Shown: piece by piece, positions 42,814-52,236 of the stretch | How positions within the stretch are numbered: the stretch's first letter is position 1 | Layout: every line of letters starts with the position of its first letter | Assembly (NCBI GenBank): GCA_016222825.1 | Contig: JACRQF010000022.1 | Span: forward strand, 1-64,000 | DNA: 64,000 nucleotides | Reading direction: 5' to 3' | Source of the DNA: Verrucomicrobiota bacterium | GTDB lineage: Bacteria > Verrucomicrobiota > Verrucomicrobiia > CAIQCK01 | Notes under the pieces: generated by a model | Databases searched by the model: none | What the model saw: only the letters and a program-made list of their open reading frames with translations | Told to the model about the DNA's origin: nothing | Made by a program: the position numbers and the translations under genes

Positions 42814-44574
42814 ATGAGACTCATCACGACTCTTCTCTGCGCGCTTTGCGTCTTCTGCCATTCCTCCTTCGCTGCGGCCAGCGGCAAGCCCAACGTCCTC
42901 ATTATCCTCGCCGACGACCAAGGCTGGGGCGATCTCAGTGTCAACGGCAACAGCAACCTAGCCACGCCGCACGTGGATTCGCTCGCGAGCGCCGGCGCGA
43001 TGTTCGACCGTTTCTATGTCTGCCCCGTCTGCTCGCCGACGCGCGCGGAGTTTTTGACGGGACGCTACCACCCGCGTAGCGGCATCTTCAGCACGTCCAC
43101 GGGCGGCGAGCGCATGAACCTCGCCGAAAAGACCATCGCCGACACGTTCAAGGCCGCGGGCTACGCGACGGGCGCGTTCGGCAAATGGCACAACGGCATG
43201 CAGTATCCGTATCATCCGCGCGCCCGCGGCTTCGATGAGTTCTATGGGTTCTGCTCCGGGCACTGGGGCGATTATTTCGATGCGCCACTGGAACACAACG
43301 GTCGGCTTGTCACGGGCAAGGGCTACATCATTGACGACCTGACCGACCACGCGATTAGGTTCATAAAGCAACACCGGCAGCGGCCGTTCTTCTGCTACGT
43401 GCCGTTCAACTCGCCGCACACGCCCGCGCAGGTGCCGGACCGGTTCTACGCGAAATTCGCCAACGCCGAACTGAAGTTGCGCGATCGTGACCCAGACCGC
43501 GAGGACCTAGCCAAGACGCGGGCGACGCTGGCGATGTGCGAGAACATTGACTGGAACGTCGGCCGGCTCCTGCGAAAGCTCGCCGACCTCAAGCTCGCCG
43601 ACAGCACCATCGTCATCTACTTCAGCGACAACGGCCCGAACGGTTTGCGCTGGAACGGTGGCATGAAGGGCCGGAAGGGCTCCGTGGACGAAGGCGGCGT
43701 GCGCTCGGCATTCTTTATTCGCTGGCCGAGGCGCATTCCGTCAGGCGCGAAGGTCTCGCAAATCGCCGGCGCGATTGACTTGCTGCCGACACTGGCCGAT
43801 CTCGCCGGCGTTCCGGTCGTCAGCACAAAGCCGCTCGACGGCGTCAGTCTCAAGCCACTGTTGCTCGGCGACGCAAAGAACTGGCCGGACCGGATGATCT
43901 TCTCGCACTGGGCCAAGAAGGTGAGCGTGCGCACGCAACGCCATCGCTTCGTCGCGCCGAACCAGTTGTTCGACATGGTTGCCGATCCCGTCCAGGACCG
44001 CGACATTGCCAAGGAGCAGCCCGAAGTTGCCGCGCGGTTGTCGGGTGCTGTCGAGAAGTGGAAGGCAGCGTTACTGCCGGGTCTTGGTGAAAACAACCGG
44101 CCTTTCACCGTCGGCTATCGCGAACTGCCGATCACTCAACTTCCCGCGCGCGATGGCGTCCCTCACGGCAACGTCAAGCGCAGCGCCCGCGCGCCGAACA
44201 GCTCGTTCTTCACGAACTGGACCAGCGCCGACGACCGCATCACGTGGGACGTGGAGGTCGCCACCGCCGGCCGCTACGAAGCCATCGTTTACTACACCTG
44301 CCCGAAAAGCGACGTTGGTTCGGTGGTCGAGTTGAGCCTGAACGGCTGCCGCGTTGAGGCGGCTGTCTCCGAGGCGCACGACCCACCGTTGCGCGGGCAG
44401 GAACACGACCGCTTTCCTCGCGCAGGCGAATCGTATGTAAAAGACTTCAAGCCCATGCGGCTCGGCGTGATGGAACTGAAGCAGGGCCGCGGCGAATTGA
44501 CGCTGCGCGCGCTGAAGGTTCCGGGCAAGTCGGTGATGGACGTGCGGATGATCCTGCTGACGCTGCTCAAGTAA
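42814..44574 (+). CDS. arylsulfatase-family sulfatase (formylglycine type), secreted
   Basis: The 586-residue protein has a signal peptide (MRLITTLLCALCVFCHSSFAAA). A type I sulfatase domain follows: PNVLIILADDQGWGD (metal-binding Asp-Asp), VCPVCSPTRAEFLTGR with Cys73 in the CxPxR formylglycine motif, YATGAFGKWHNG, and the C-terminal metal/substrate strand IVIYFSDNGPN. The last ~120 residues look like a beta-sandwich carbohydrate-binding extension (WDVEVATAGRYEAIVYY). It needs Cys-to-formylglycine maturation; no maturase gene is in the window. It ends 12 bp from the convergent URO-D gene. Substrate unknown, likely a sulfated glycan. Confidence 0.93.
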   Translation: MRLITTLLCALCVFCHSSFAAASGKPNVLIILADDQGWGDLSVNGNSNLATPHVDSLASAGAMFDRFYVCPVCSPTRAEFLTGRYHPRSGIFSTSTGGERMNLAEKTIADTFKAAGYATGAFGKWHNGMQYPYHPRARGFDEFYGFCSGHWGDYFDAPLEHNGRLVTGKGYIIDDLTDHAIRFIKQHRQRPFFCYVPFNSPHTPAQVPDRFYAKFANAELKLRDRDPDREDLAKTRATLAMCENIDWNVGRLLRKLADLKLADSTIVIYFSDNGPNGLRWNGGMKGRKGSVDEGGVRSAFFIRWPRRIPSGAKVSQIAGAIDLLPTLADLAGVPVVSTKPLDGVSLKPLLLGDAKNWPDRMIFSHWAKKVSVRTQRHRFVAPNQLFDMVADPVQDRDIAKEQPEVAARLSGAVEKWKAALLPGLGENNRPFTVGYRELPITQLPARDGVPHGNVKRSARAPNSSFFTNWTSADDRITWDVEVATAGRYEAIVYYTCPKSDVGSVVELSLNGCRVEAAVSEAHDPPLRGQEHDRFPRAGESYVKDFKPMRLGVMELKQGRGELTLRALKVPGKSVMDVRMILLTLLK

Positions 44575-44586
44575 CAACGACGCGCG

Positions 44587-45771
44587 TCACTCGTAACGGC
44601 CGATTTCCTCCGCGAGCGGCGTGAGCAACTCCAGCTTCCACGGCTCGACGCGCGGCGCAACCGAGCAGGCCGTGCTCAGGATGTAGCCGCCGCCGGGCTT
44701 GCCGACGCGGAGCCGCTCGCCGGCTTCGGCGAGGACCTGCTCCTTCGTCTTGTAGTCGAGCAGCGCCACGGAGTTCATGTTCCCCTTGATGAACAACCGG
44801 CCGCCGACCTCCCGCTTCGCGTCCGCGAGTTCGACGTTGCCGAGCGGCGGCGGATCGAGCGTGTCGAGACCATCTATGCCCGTTTCCGCCATCAACTCCA
44901 GCCGGTCGCCGATCCGGCCGCATGTGTGCGTATAAACCGGCACGCCCGTCGGCCGGATCGCGTCCGTCATCCGCCGCTCATAGGGCAGGACGAACTCGCG
45001 ATACATGTCGTGCGAGATGAACCCGCCGCCCGCGAACGCCGACGAGATGAGCACCGCGTCTACGCCGCGCCGGGCCTGCGCCACGGCCCACGCGTTGGCA
45101 GCAACCGTGAGCCGGTCCAGCAGCGCGTGGCATTTGCCCGGGTCGGTCATGAGGCCCATTAGCGCCTCTTCGTAGCCGAAAAGCTCCATCAGGTGCGTGA
45201 ACGGCGAGAAGACTTCGCCGTGGACGGAAACCTCGTCGCCAACGGCGGCTTTCACGAGGTCAATCGTGCGGAAGAAATACTCCGGCACTTCGCTGAGCGG
45301 GCCGGGCTGCGTCTTCTCCGCCAATCGCGGCACGTGGTAGGTGTTCCAGATGTAGCCGGTCAGATCGTCGAGGCTGTCGAGTTGGTCGGGATCGAGCGTC
45401 GCGAACTCCGCGCGCTTCGGCGTTGAACCGTCAGCCGCGTAGTGATGCGCGCTGTCGTTCGGCGGCACGACCGTGTAGTCGCCGCTCTTCCAAACAAGTC
45501 GCTCGCCGCCGTCGCTGGTGCGCTCGATGCGCGCGAGGTCGTCGAGAACGTTCGCAGGCCGGCCGGGAAGGTTGATGAGGATGCCGTCGAAGCGATAACG
45601 CCGCTGCAACATCACGAGCGCCTCGGCAAAACCTTCGCTCGTGAACCAGATGCGATGCGGCGGAATCGGGGTGTTGAGGAAGTAGTGTCCCAACGCAAGC
45701 TGGCACATCACCGGCACGCGGTCCGGTTGCCGGTGCTGCATCGCGAGCGCGACTCGTTGTTTGCCGGTCAT
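44587..45771 (-). CDS. uroporphyrinogen decarboxylase family protein
   Basis: The 394-residue URO-D-fold protein begins MTGKQRVALAMQHRQPDRVPV, the usual start of the non-haem branch of the family (MtaA/CmuA-like methyltransferases and uncharacterised relatives). Conserved regions include GEVFSPFTHLMELFGYEEALMGLMTDP, VPVYTHTCGRIGDRLELMAETGIDGLDTLDPPPLGN and GGRLFIKGNMNSVALL, with a Gly-rich PGGGYILSTACSV strand. It lacks the complete hemE signature, so porphyrin decarboxylation is not assumed; methyl transfer to a corrinoid is possible. It is the last gene of the 55014-44587 run, 12 bp after the HzsA-like gene. Confidence 0.82.
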   Translation of the reverse strand: MTGKQRVALAMQHRQPDRVPVMCQLALGHYFLNTPIPPHRIWFTSEGFAEALVMLQRRYRFDGILINLPGRPANVLDDLARIERTSDGGERLVWKSGDYTVVPPNDSAHHYAADGSTPKRAEFATLDPDQLDSLDDLTGYIWNTYHVPRLAEKTQPGPLSEVPEYFFRTIDLVKAAVGDEVSVHGEVFSPFTHLMELFGYEEALMGLMTDPGKCHALLDRLTVAANAWAVAQARRGVDAVLISSAFAGGGFISHDMYREFVLPYERRMTDAIRPTGVPVYTHTCGRIGDRLELMAETGIDGLDTLDPPPLGNVELADAKREVGGRLFIKGNMNSVALLDYKTKEQVLAEAGERLRVGKPGGGYILSTACSVAPRVEPWKLELLTPLAEEIGRYE

Positions 45772-45782
45772 AGCGCGGGACC

Positions 45783-48700
45783 TCACTCCAACGTCGGCTT
45801 GGCAACCTCGCCGCGGAGTTGGACGAGGCCGCCTTCCTTCTCATAAACACCGTAGAACGGCGAGGTCGAGTCGAGCCAGACGGTGATGCGGTGCAGTTCC
45901 TCCGGCGAGAGCTTCACGTCGTGATGGCCATTCACGAGCAACGGGTAGAGCTTCGACGCCCGCGCGCCGAACTGGCCGGGAATGGTGCGGTAGGCGCGCT
46001 CGTCGCCGAAGTCATGGCCACCATAATCATAGAAACCGTATTTCTCTGCGAGGCTCACGTAGGAAGCGTAGAACGTGCCGTCGGCCCACCACCGTCCCTG
46101 TTTGATCTGCACCAGCTCCGCGTCGAGCCGCGGCGCTTTGTCGGGGTTCTTCTGGTGGCATGAGACGCAATGCTTGTTGAGGACTGGCTGGACGAGCCGC
46201 GGGTAGCTGAACGGGTTCGTGCCGTCCACGTCGGGCTGGAGCCGCGACGGCGCACGGCGCATCGCCAGCGGCTGGCCTTTCGAAGCGAGCGGCGCATGGG
46301 GCTTCGGTTCGTGGCAGCCCTGGCAGGTGCGTTTCTCGCCGGGCTGGAGGTGCGTCGCCGAGCGCATGGATTGCACGGCCAGTCCGTTCTCGTCAAGCGC
46401 CTGGAAGAAGAGTTCCTTGCGCGCGGGCACGATGAAATGCGCGCTGCCGTCGGCCTCGACCGGCACCGTGCCAAGAACGGCGCGGGCAACGTTGACCGAA
46501 AGCGTGAACGGAATCTGCACGCCCGTCGTGTGCGGCAATGCCTGCGAGCCGAGCGTCTGCGGCAGGACCTGATAAACGCGCAGCGCCTTGATCTTCGTGC
46601 CGGCCGGCCACGGCTTGAGGCTGTTGTAAACGTCGAGCACCGCCATCGTGCCCTCCGCGGGCTTGCCGGCGGCGAGTTGCACAGCCGGCTCGCTGATCAC
46701 CGGCGGCTTGGGACGCGGCGCGAGCGGCATCGGGTTGTGGCAGCCGATTGCCGGATCGCGGTAGAGGAGTTCCTTGTTGCCAAAACTGTCCACGAGATAG
46801 ATGCCGTAGTTGCCTTTGCCCACCGGGCCGCCCGACGAGTGCGTGCCGGCGGCGGCGTCATAGACGCAGAGGTGGTAATCCTCGCTGAGCGGCCACGCCT
46901 CGCCGTAGTTGATGGTGCCGCCCTGACTCTCCGGGAACGCGATCTCCGGCGTCAGGCGTTTGACCGGCCCCATCACGTCGTCATCTTTCGCGCGCGGGTC
47001 CACGATGACGAGCGAGCCGAACGACTGGCCGTGATGCGGCGCGGCGGTGGCGATGAACTTCGGCGAGCCAGGAATCGCCCGCACGTCCAGTTCCATGTCG
47101 GGTCGCTTGGCGCGGAACGAATAGTTCCCATGCACGGCGCGCGGGTCGCGGCCGTCGGGCGTTGTCGTCCACGGCATGTGCGCCACCACGCCGTGGCGGT
47201 CCACATAATCCCACCGCGTCCAGACGATCAGCCCGTCGTTGGCGACGCTCGGATGCCACTCGTTCGTCTCGTGCGGCGAGAGGCAGCGGATATCGCCGCC
47301 GTCGGCGGCCATGTCGTGCAGCGTGTAGGTCGGGCAGATGCGTCCGCAACGCAGGTAGCCGCCGCGACGCTCGCTGATGAACGCGATGCGCCCGCTCGGC
47401 ATAAAGCACGGATCAAACTCGTTCCACGTGCCGTCGGTGAGCTGCTCCAGCCGCGAGCCGTCCGCGTTGGCCTTGAAGACGTGATAGCTGCGCCCCTTGT
47501 CCCAGTGACCCCGGCTCGGATCGGTGTGCTCGGTATGGCCGCGCTCGCCGCGGCACTCGACGTAGGCGAACGCGATCTGCTTGCCGTCGAACGACACGTC
47601 CGGCGAGATGAACGAGCCGCCCTCAGTCTCGTCGCCGCTGAGATTGCCGAGTCCGTCGAAGCCGAGTTTGTAGTCTTTCATCGGCCCGCCGCTGAGCTTC
47701 TGGCCCTTGAGCCGGCCGCGCTCGACGACGGAGTTGGCGAGCAGGTCGCGCACGGTGGCATCGGGACTGAACGGCCGTTCCAGGACGCAGACCGAGCCTC
47801 CGGGCCGCGCCGTGACGCCGTAGTATTGGTCGCACATGTGGTTGTAGATGCAGAGGTGACGCTTGAGGAAGAGCAGCTTGTCGAAGCTCAGCAACGGATT
47901 GCTGAACGCGACTTGCCGTCGCAGCCGGCAGGTGTCGGCGAAAAGGACATAGCGCGCTTCGGTGTTCGCCGGCGCGATGGCGGCGTTGGCAGAACGCAGC
48001 GCGGCCAGTTCCGGCTCAAAAGAAGAAAGCTTCAGGTTTGCGATCAACACCGCTGTCCGTCGCAGCACGATGTCGGCGGGGTCGCGGTCGCCGGCAATCA
48101 CCAACGATTCCTGCCGGAAGGTTTCTGGCGCAACCGCGTCGAAGTGCGCGCGGTTGCCGAGGTCGCGCTGCAATGAAGCGAACTGTTCCTCCCACTCCTG
48201 CTCCAACCCGACGCGCGACCACGTGCTAAGGAACCCGTCCATGCCGCGCACGGCTAGCAGCATCGAGTGCCGGAACGCGCGCACCTCGCTATAGAGCGAG
48301 GGCAACTGCTCCATCGCCTTCGCGTCCTGCTTCAGCAATCCCGCGATGATGGAGCTCCACTTCGGTTCGGTTTGCGCAAATTGCCTCTTCAGTGCGTCGC
48401 CGGAGAAGCGTCCCGGCATCGCGGTAGTGAGGGCGTCAATGGCCAGCCGCAGGTCGCTGATGCTGCCGACATGGACCGCCGGGGCGGTATCGGCGCATTT
48501 GGTGGCGTGAGTCTTGATCGCCGTCCAACGCGCGTCTTCGCACGGCGCCTTCGAGCGCATCAACTCCGCCATCTGTGTCTCGAAGACCTTCCGCAAGTCG
48601 CCGAACCAAAGCGTGCGCGTGACGGTGGCAATTTCGTCGAGCCGGCAGGCGCGGCCGTAGAGATCGAGCCAGCGCGGATCGTTCGGACCGGCCTTCGCGC

Positions 48701-49115
48701 GTTGAAGCTCCGCGACTTCCGAATCCAGCGCGCCGGCGGTTTCGCCGAGCCGCTTCGTTATCAAACCCAGAATCCATCGCTCGAAGCCGATGTTGTGGGA
48801 TTGGAGGAACCAGTCGAGATGGCGGTTGCGCGGCAGATCCTTCGCGAACCACGCGCTCTGGACAGGCCAGTCACGCTTGATCTGCGCCCAGAGCCGCGGC
48901 ACCGGCGTCGCGGTGAGTTGGTTCTCCTTCGGCTTGGCTTCCTTGATCCAATCGGCGCAGTTGGCGCGCGTGGCGATCATCGTCTCGGCCCACGTCGCCT
49001 TCTTCGCGTAAACCTGCTTCACGTCGAGGTTGGCGGCGGGCGTCGGCTGCGAACACGCAAGAACGGCAAGCAGCAAGAGCGCCGCTTGCGCTTGGAAGCG
49101 AAAGGGACGTTTCAT
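45783..49115 (-). CDS. HzsA-like propeller protein with two c-type haem motifs
   Basis: The 1110-residue exported protein (MKRPFRFQAQAALLLLAVLAC; a lipoprotein signal is possible) starts at an ATG preceded by AAGGAGAT. The N-terminal ~400 residues are helical. The centre has a TolB/PD40-like propeller (SPDVSFDGKQIAFAYV, ANADGSRLEQLTDGTWNEFDPCFMPSGRIAFISERRGGYLRCG). The C-terminus carries haem-binding motifs CQGCH (residue ~931) and CVSCH (~983). This order matches proteins annotated as hydrazine-synthase-alpha (HzsA) related. The other hydrazine synthase subunits are absent, so anammox chemistry is not implied. It is probably a periplasmic redox or carbohydrate-related protein in the sulfatase/ceramidase operon. 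Confidence 0.85.
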   Translation of the reverse strand: MKRPFRFQAQAALLLLAVLACSQPTPAANLDVKQVYAKKATWAETMIATRANCADWIKEAKPKENQLTATPVPRLWAQIKRDWPVQSAWFAKDLPRNRHLDWFLQSHNIGFERWILGLITKRLGETAGALDSEVAELQRAKAGPNDPRWLDLYGRACRLDEIATVTRTLWFGDLRKVFETQMAELMRSKAPCEDARWTAIKTHATKCADTAPAVHVGSISDLRLAIDALTTAMPGRFSGDALKRQFAQTEPKWSSIIAGLLKQDAKAMEQLPSLYSEVRAFRHSMLLAVRGMDGFLSTWSRVGLEQEWEEQFASLQRDLGNRAHFDAVAPETFRQESLVIAGDRDPADIVLRRTAVLIANLKLSSFEPELAALRSANAAIAPANTEARYVLFADTCRLRRQVAFSNPLLSFDKLLFLKRHLCIYNHMCDQYYGVTARPGGSVCVLERPFSPDATVRDLLANSVVERGRLKGQKLSGGPMKDYKLGFDGLGNLSGDETEGGSFISPDVSFDGKQIAFAYVECRGERGHTEHTDPSRGHWDKGRSYHVFKANADGSRLEQLTDGTWNEFDPCFMPSGRIAFISERRGGYLRCGRICPTYTLHDMAADGGDIRCLSPHETNEWHPSVANDGLIVWTRWDYVDRHGVVAHMPWTTTPDGRDPRAVHGNYSFRAKRPDMELDVRAIPGSPKFIATAAPHHGQSFGSLVIVDPRAKDDDVMGPVKRLTPEIAFPESQGGTINYGEAWPLSEDYHLCVYDAAAGTHSSGGPVGKGNYGIYLVDSFGNKELLYRDPAIGCHNPMPLAPRPKPPVISEPAVQLAAGKPAEGTMAVLDVYNSLKPWPAGTKIKALRVYQVLPQTLGSQALPHTTGVQIPFTLSVNVARAVLGTVPVEADGSAHFIVPARKELFFQALDENGLAVQSMRSATHLQPGEKRTCQGCHEPKPHAPLASKGQPLAMRRAPSRLQPDVDGTNPFSYPRLVQPVLNKHCVSCHQKNPDKAPRLDAELVQIKQGRWWADGTFYASYVSLAEKYGFYDYGGHDFGDERAYRTIPGQFGARASKLYPLLVNGHHDVKLSPEELHRITVWLDSTSPFYGVYEKEGGLVQLRGEVAKPTLE

Positions 49116-49141
49116 GACTTGATCTCCTTCGGGAGCGGCGC

Positions 49142-50077
49142 TTATGCCGCAGCGAGCCAGCCTTTGAGGACACTCAAATTCTGCTTGAGCATCTTCAACA
49201 TCGCCGCGCGGGTCTTCTCCTGGCCTTCGGGGCACCACTTATACTCGATGTGCATCGAGAGCGGCGCGGTGAGCTTCATCTGCTTGAGCCGTTTGAAGTA
49301 GTCCGTGTTCTTGAACTCGCCCTCGCCGAACGGCGTCAGCTCCTTCGGCCGCTTCACGTCCTTGACGTAGGCGACCTTGATGTGCGGCTTGAGCTGGTCG
49401 AAGCGCGCCCCCCAGTCGTCGCCGTGGACAACCAGCGCGTGGCAGAGGTCGAACGCGACGCCGATTTGGTTGGGGTTGAAGTCCTTCACGATCTCATACA
49501 TCTCGTGCAAGTCGCCGCCGACGTAGGTGCTCTTGCCGGAGGGCGAGTGGTTCTGGATGACGCCGGTGAGTCCGAGTTCCTTGTTGCACGCCGCCACTTC
49601 GCGCAACTGGGCTTTGATTTCGGATATGGGGGTCCCAACGCCGCCCCTGTTCGTGCTGAAACCGAGCCGGTAGTAACGGATGCCGAGCTTCTTCGCCGTG
49701 CGCAGAACGGTCTCGGCGTGCGGCGTGGACATGCTGTTGATGCCGCTGGTGATGAGCAGCATGCCAAGCTTGCGTTTGCGCAGCGCCTCGGCGTAGCGCG
49801 GCATCTCGTCGGCCGCGCGCTCCGGCTCGATCTCACCCTTGGGCCGCACGGGACAATCCACGCCGTCGAGGCCCGCCTCGGCCGTCAACTCGGCGGCTTG
49901 ATCGAAGTCGAGCTTCAGTTCCTGGTAGAGCTTGCTGAAGACAGGGATCAGCGGCGGCCACTTGCCGCCGCTCGGCGCTGCGGATGCGAGTCGCGGCCAC
50001 GCAACTGCGGCGGCGCCGGCGAGCGCGGTGTGACGAAGGAAATCACGACGGGAGAGAAGAAGAGCATGCTTGTTCAT
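49142..50077 (-). CDS. Tat-exported sugar phosphate isomerase/epimerase-like TIM-barrel protein
   Basis: The 311-residue protein has a twin-arginine signal (LSRRDFLRHTALAGAAAVAW). The AP-endonuclease-2/xylose-isomerase TIM barrel follows, with Asp/Glu/His-rich strand ends (AELTAEAGLDGVDCPVRPKGEIEPER, GVIQNHSPSG, GVAFDLCHALVVHGDDW, SMHIEYKW). The metal-binding pattern suggests a sugar isomerase, epimerase or dehydratase-type activity in the periplasm. ATG 50077 was chosen for the Tat signal. It lies between the DUF5107 (57-bp gap) and HzsA-like genes, 26 bp from the latter. A paralogue lies at 55192. Confidence 0.82.
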   Translation of the reverse strand: MNKHALLLSRRDFLRHTALAGAAAVAWPRLASAAPSGGKWPPLIPVFSKLYQELKLDFDQAAELTAEAGLDGVDCPVRPKGEIEPERAADEMPRYAEALRKRKLGMLLITSGINSMSTPHAETVLRTAKKLGIRYYRLGFSTNRGGVGTPISEIKAQLREVAACNKELGLTGVIQNHSPSGKSTYVGGDLHEMYEIVKDFNPNQIGVAFDLCHALVVHGDDWGARFDQLKPHIKVAYVKDVKRPKELTPFGEGEFKNTDYFKRLKQMKLTAPLSMHIEYKWCPEGQEKTRAAMLKMLKQNLSVLKGWLAAA

Positions 50078-50133
50078 GGTGAGGCGGAGTGTTGAACAAA
50101 AATCGTCCAGACACAAGCTCTTGATGCCACCCT

Positions 50134-52236
50134 TCACCGCCGCGCCCGGCTTCCATCCGTCGAATACATGCGGAAGTCTATGAGGCGTGGCGGACGGAAG
50201 CCGCGGCGGACGCGCTCGCGGAGTTTGTCGTCCACGGGGACTTTCTCGACGGCGGCGAGGCGCTTCTCCTGGAACGCGAACCAGAGGTCTGTCAGTGATA
50301 CCTCGCCTTCGCGGATTGTGGCGAACTCGCGCTTGAAGACACGCTCGACGCCGTCGAGCTTGCCGGTCTCGATTGCGGCCTTGGCCCAGAGCAGTTCCAC
50401 GCGCTCGTGGGCGCGCACGGCTTCGGGTAGCGTGGCAACGAAATCATACGCCTCGGCATATCGCTCGGCGCGCGTGAGCGTCTGCAAATACTCGACGGCC
50501 AGTGGCGCCACCTGCGGGCCGGCTTGCCACGCCTGCCGCATCAGATCGCAGGCTTTCGCCTTGTCGCCGCGGCGCTCGGCGAGCACGGCGAGGTTGCGCA
50601 GCGTCCAACCCGTCTGCTGGCACTTCAACGACGCCTGCCACGCTTTCTCCGCGCCATCAAGGTCAAGCGCTTCCATGCGCAGGTTGCCCAGATGCCACCA
50701 CGTCAGCCAATGAACGCTGTTCGTCGAACTTGCCGACTTCTCCAGCAGCGGTTGCCACTCCGGCTGTGTCATCAATGCGCCCGGTTCCTCGCCGGCATCG
50801 CGCTTCGGCAACTCGCTCTTTTCCAGCAACGCGAGCCACGGCTGCTGGTCCGCGCCGAGCGATTCCGGCGGAAACGACAGCTCGGTGGGAATCGGGTTCG
50901 GCGAACCTTGCGCGGCGCAGCGGCGGCGCTCCAGTGCGGCCCAGCCGGAACCGAGGTGGAGTGATCGCTCTGGTGCGCGCGTCGTGACGGCGGCGAACTT
51001 GGTGTCGAGTTGCTCCACGCGCATTCGCGGCAGAGTTTTTTCAATCGCTTCGTCCGCCGTCTTCCACGCTCGCTGCCAGTCGGGGCTGTGGATGCGGCGC
51101 GGGTCGGCTTCGAGCGGGCCGAACGCCTCGGTCCAGCACCACGTCTCGCGCGCGGGCATCGGGATGCTTTCCGACTGTGTTTGCGCAAGGCCGGCTTGGA
51201 TTTCGATATAAGCTTCGCCGCGCACGGAGAGGAACTCCTGCCACCGCCGGCCGCCCTGGCCCACGCCCCAGCCCCAGAGTTTGCGCCCCCGCAAGCGGTC
51301 GGTGGAAGTCTCGAAGAGGCCGCGCCCCTCACCGTCGAGCGCAGCGATCCATCGCCGCTGGCCGGCGGCGAAGCGCGAGAAGAAATCGTAGGCGCTCGCC
51401 GATTGCGTCGTGTAGGTCTGGTCGCGCCCGTTCCAGATCGGCAATGGAACCAGCGACACGCCAGTGTCGCGGTTAAAACTGAGCGCGGTCGTCGCCGGCA
51501 CCAGCGTGCGCACATCCCGGCGTTCCGGCACAGCGATGGTGGTCCACCAATACATCGGCAACTCGCGGTCGTGCGGGTTCACAATCCGCATACGCGCGAA
51601 CAGGAACGGTGAGCCGGGCGGCAGATGAAAATCAATCTGCCATGGGAAGCAGCGCACGCGGTCCCACTCATAGAGGCGCAGCACCGGCTCGCCCTCGGTG
51701 CCGCGCACTTCCGCGGCGAAGACGGGCGAGCAGGTCAGGAAGTGATGGCCGCGCAGCGTGGTGTTCCATTCGATGCCGCCGCAGAACCACGCGTTGCGCA
51801 GCGCGAGGTTCGCCGGCTGGAAGACCGGGTTGCGCGAGAGCAATTCGCGCCCGTCGGGCTTCTGGACAAGCGAAACCAGCCGCCCGCCGAACTGCGGGAG
51901 GAACGTCGCGCGAAGACATTCGTTCTCCAGCACAAGCGAGTCGAACGTGCGCGGCTTCTTGTCGCGATTGTAGCCGTCCTGCATCCGGTGCGGCAGGCAG
52001 CGCCACGCCGTGCGCCAGCCGAGGTAACGTTTGTCTGCTTCCGGGATCGCCGGATCGAGCTTCGGCACGTCGTCCTCCTTGTCGCCGCGGAACATCGGCA
52101 GTGGATTCTCCGGCCCCAACTCGGCGGCGGGAAGCGTGTAGGGTTCGACGCGGAGCGTGGTCGCGGAGAAGATGGAAGGAGACGCAATGAAAAGCGCGAA
52201 AGCAATGACAGTCGGAGTTGGAATTTGAAGATTCAT
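50134..52236 (-). CDS. secreted DUF5107 protein with TPR-like tail
   Basis: The 700-residue protein has a signal peptide (MNLQIPTPTVIAFALFIASPSIFSA). Residues ~30-400 match DUF5107, a galactose-mutarotase/GH-like supersandwich: ECLRATFLPQFGGRLVSLVQ, LLSRNPVFQPANLALRNAWFCGGIEWN, GHHFLTCSPVFAAEV. The C-terminal ~200 residues form TPR-like helices (TWWHLGNLRMEALDLDGAEKAWQASLKCQQTGWTLRNLAVLAERRGDKAKACDLM). DUF5107 proteins usually sit in glycan-use loci, but no activity is assigned. Its ATG overlaps the ceramidase-like stop (ATGA), which indicates translational coupling. Confidence 0.85.
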   Translation of the reverse strand: MNLQIPTPTVIAFALFIASPSIFSATTLRVEPYTLPAAELGPENPLPMFRGDKEDDVPKLDPAIPEADKRYLGWRTAWRCLPHRMQDGYNRDKKPRTFDSLVLENECLRATFLPQFGGRLVSLVQKPDGRELLSRNPVFQPANLALRNAWFCGGIEWNTTLRGHHFLTCSPVFAAEVRGTEGEPVLRLYEWDRVRCFPWQIDFHLPPGSPFLFARMRIVNPHDRELPMYWWTTIAVPERRDVRTLVPATTALSFNRDTGVSLVPLPIWNGRDQTYTTQSASAYDFFSRFAAGQRRWIAALDGEGRGLFETSTDRLRGRKLWGWGVGQGGRRWQEFLSVRGEAYIEIQAGLAQTQSESIPMPARETWCWTEAFGPLEADPRRIHSPDWQRAWKTADEAIEKTLPRMRVEQLDTKFAAVTTRAPERSLHLGSGWAALERRRCAAQGSPNPIPTELSFPPESLGADQQPWLALLEKSELPKRDAGEEPGALMTQPEWQPLLEKSASSTNSVHWLTWWHLGNLRMEALDLDGAEKAWQASLKCQQTGWTLRNLAVLAERRGDKAKACDLMRQAWQAGPQVAPLAVEYLQTLTRAERYAEAYDFVATLPEAVRAHERVELLWAKAAIETGKLDGVERVFKREFATIREGEVSLTDLWFAFQEKRLAAVEKVPVDDKLRERVRRGFRPPRLIDFRMYSTDGSRARR

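Noticed and set aside
44587..45771. hemE (uroporphyrinogen decarboxylase proper)
   Set aside because: The N-terminus and motifs match the non-haem branch of the URO-D superfamily, and the context is catabolic.
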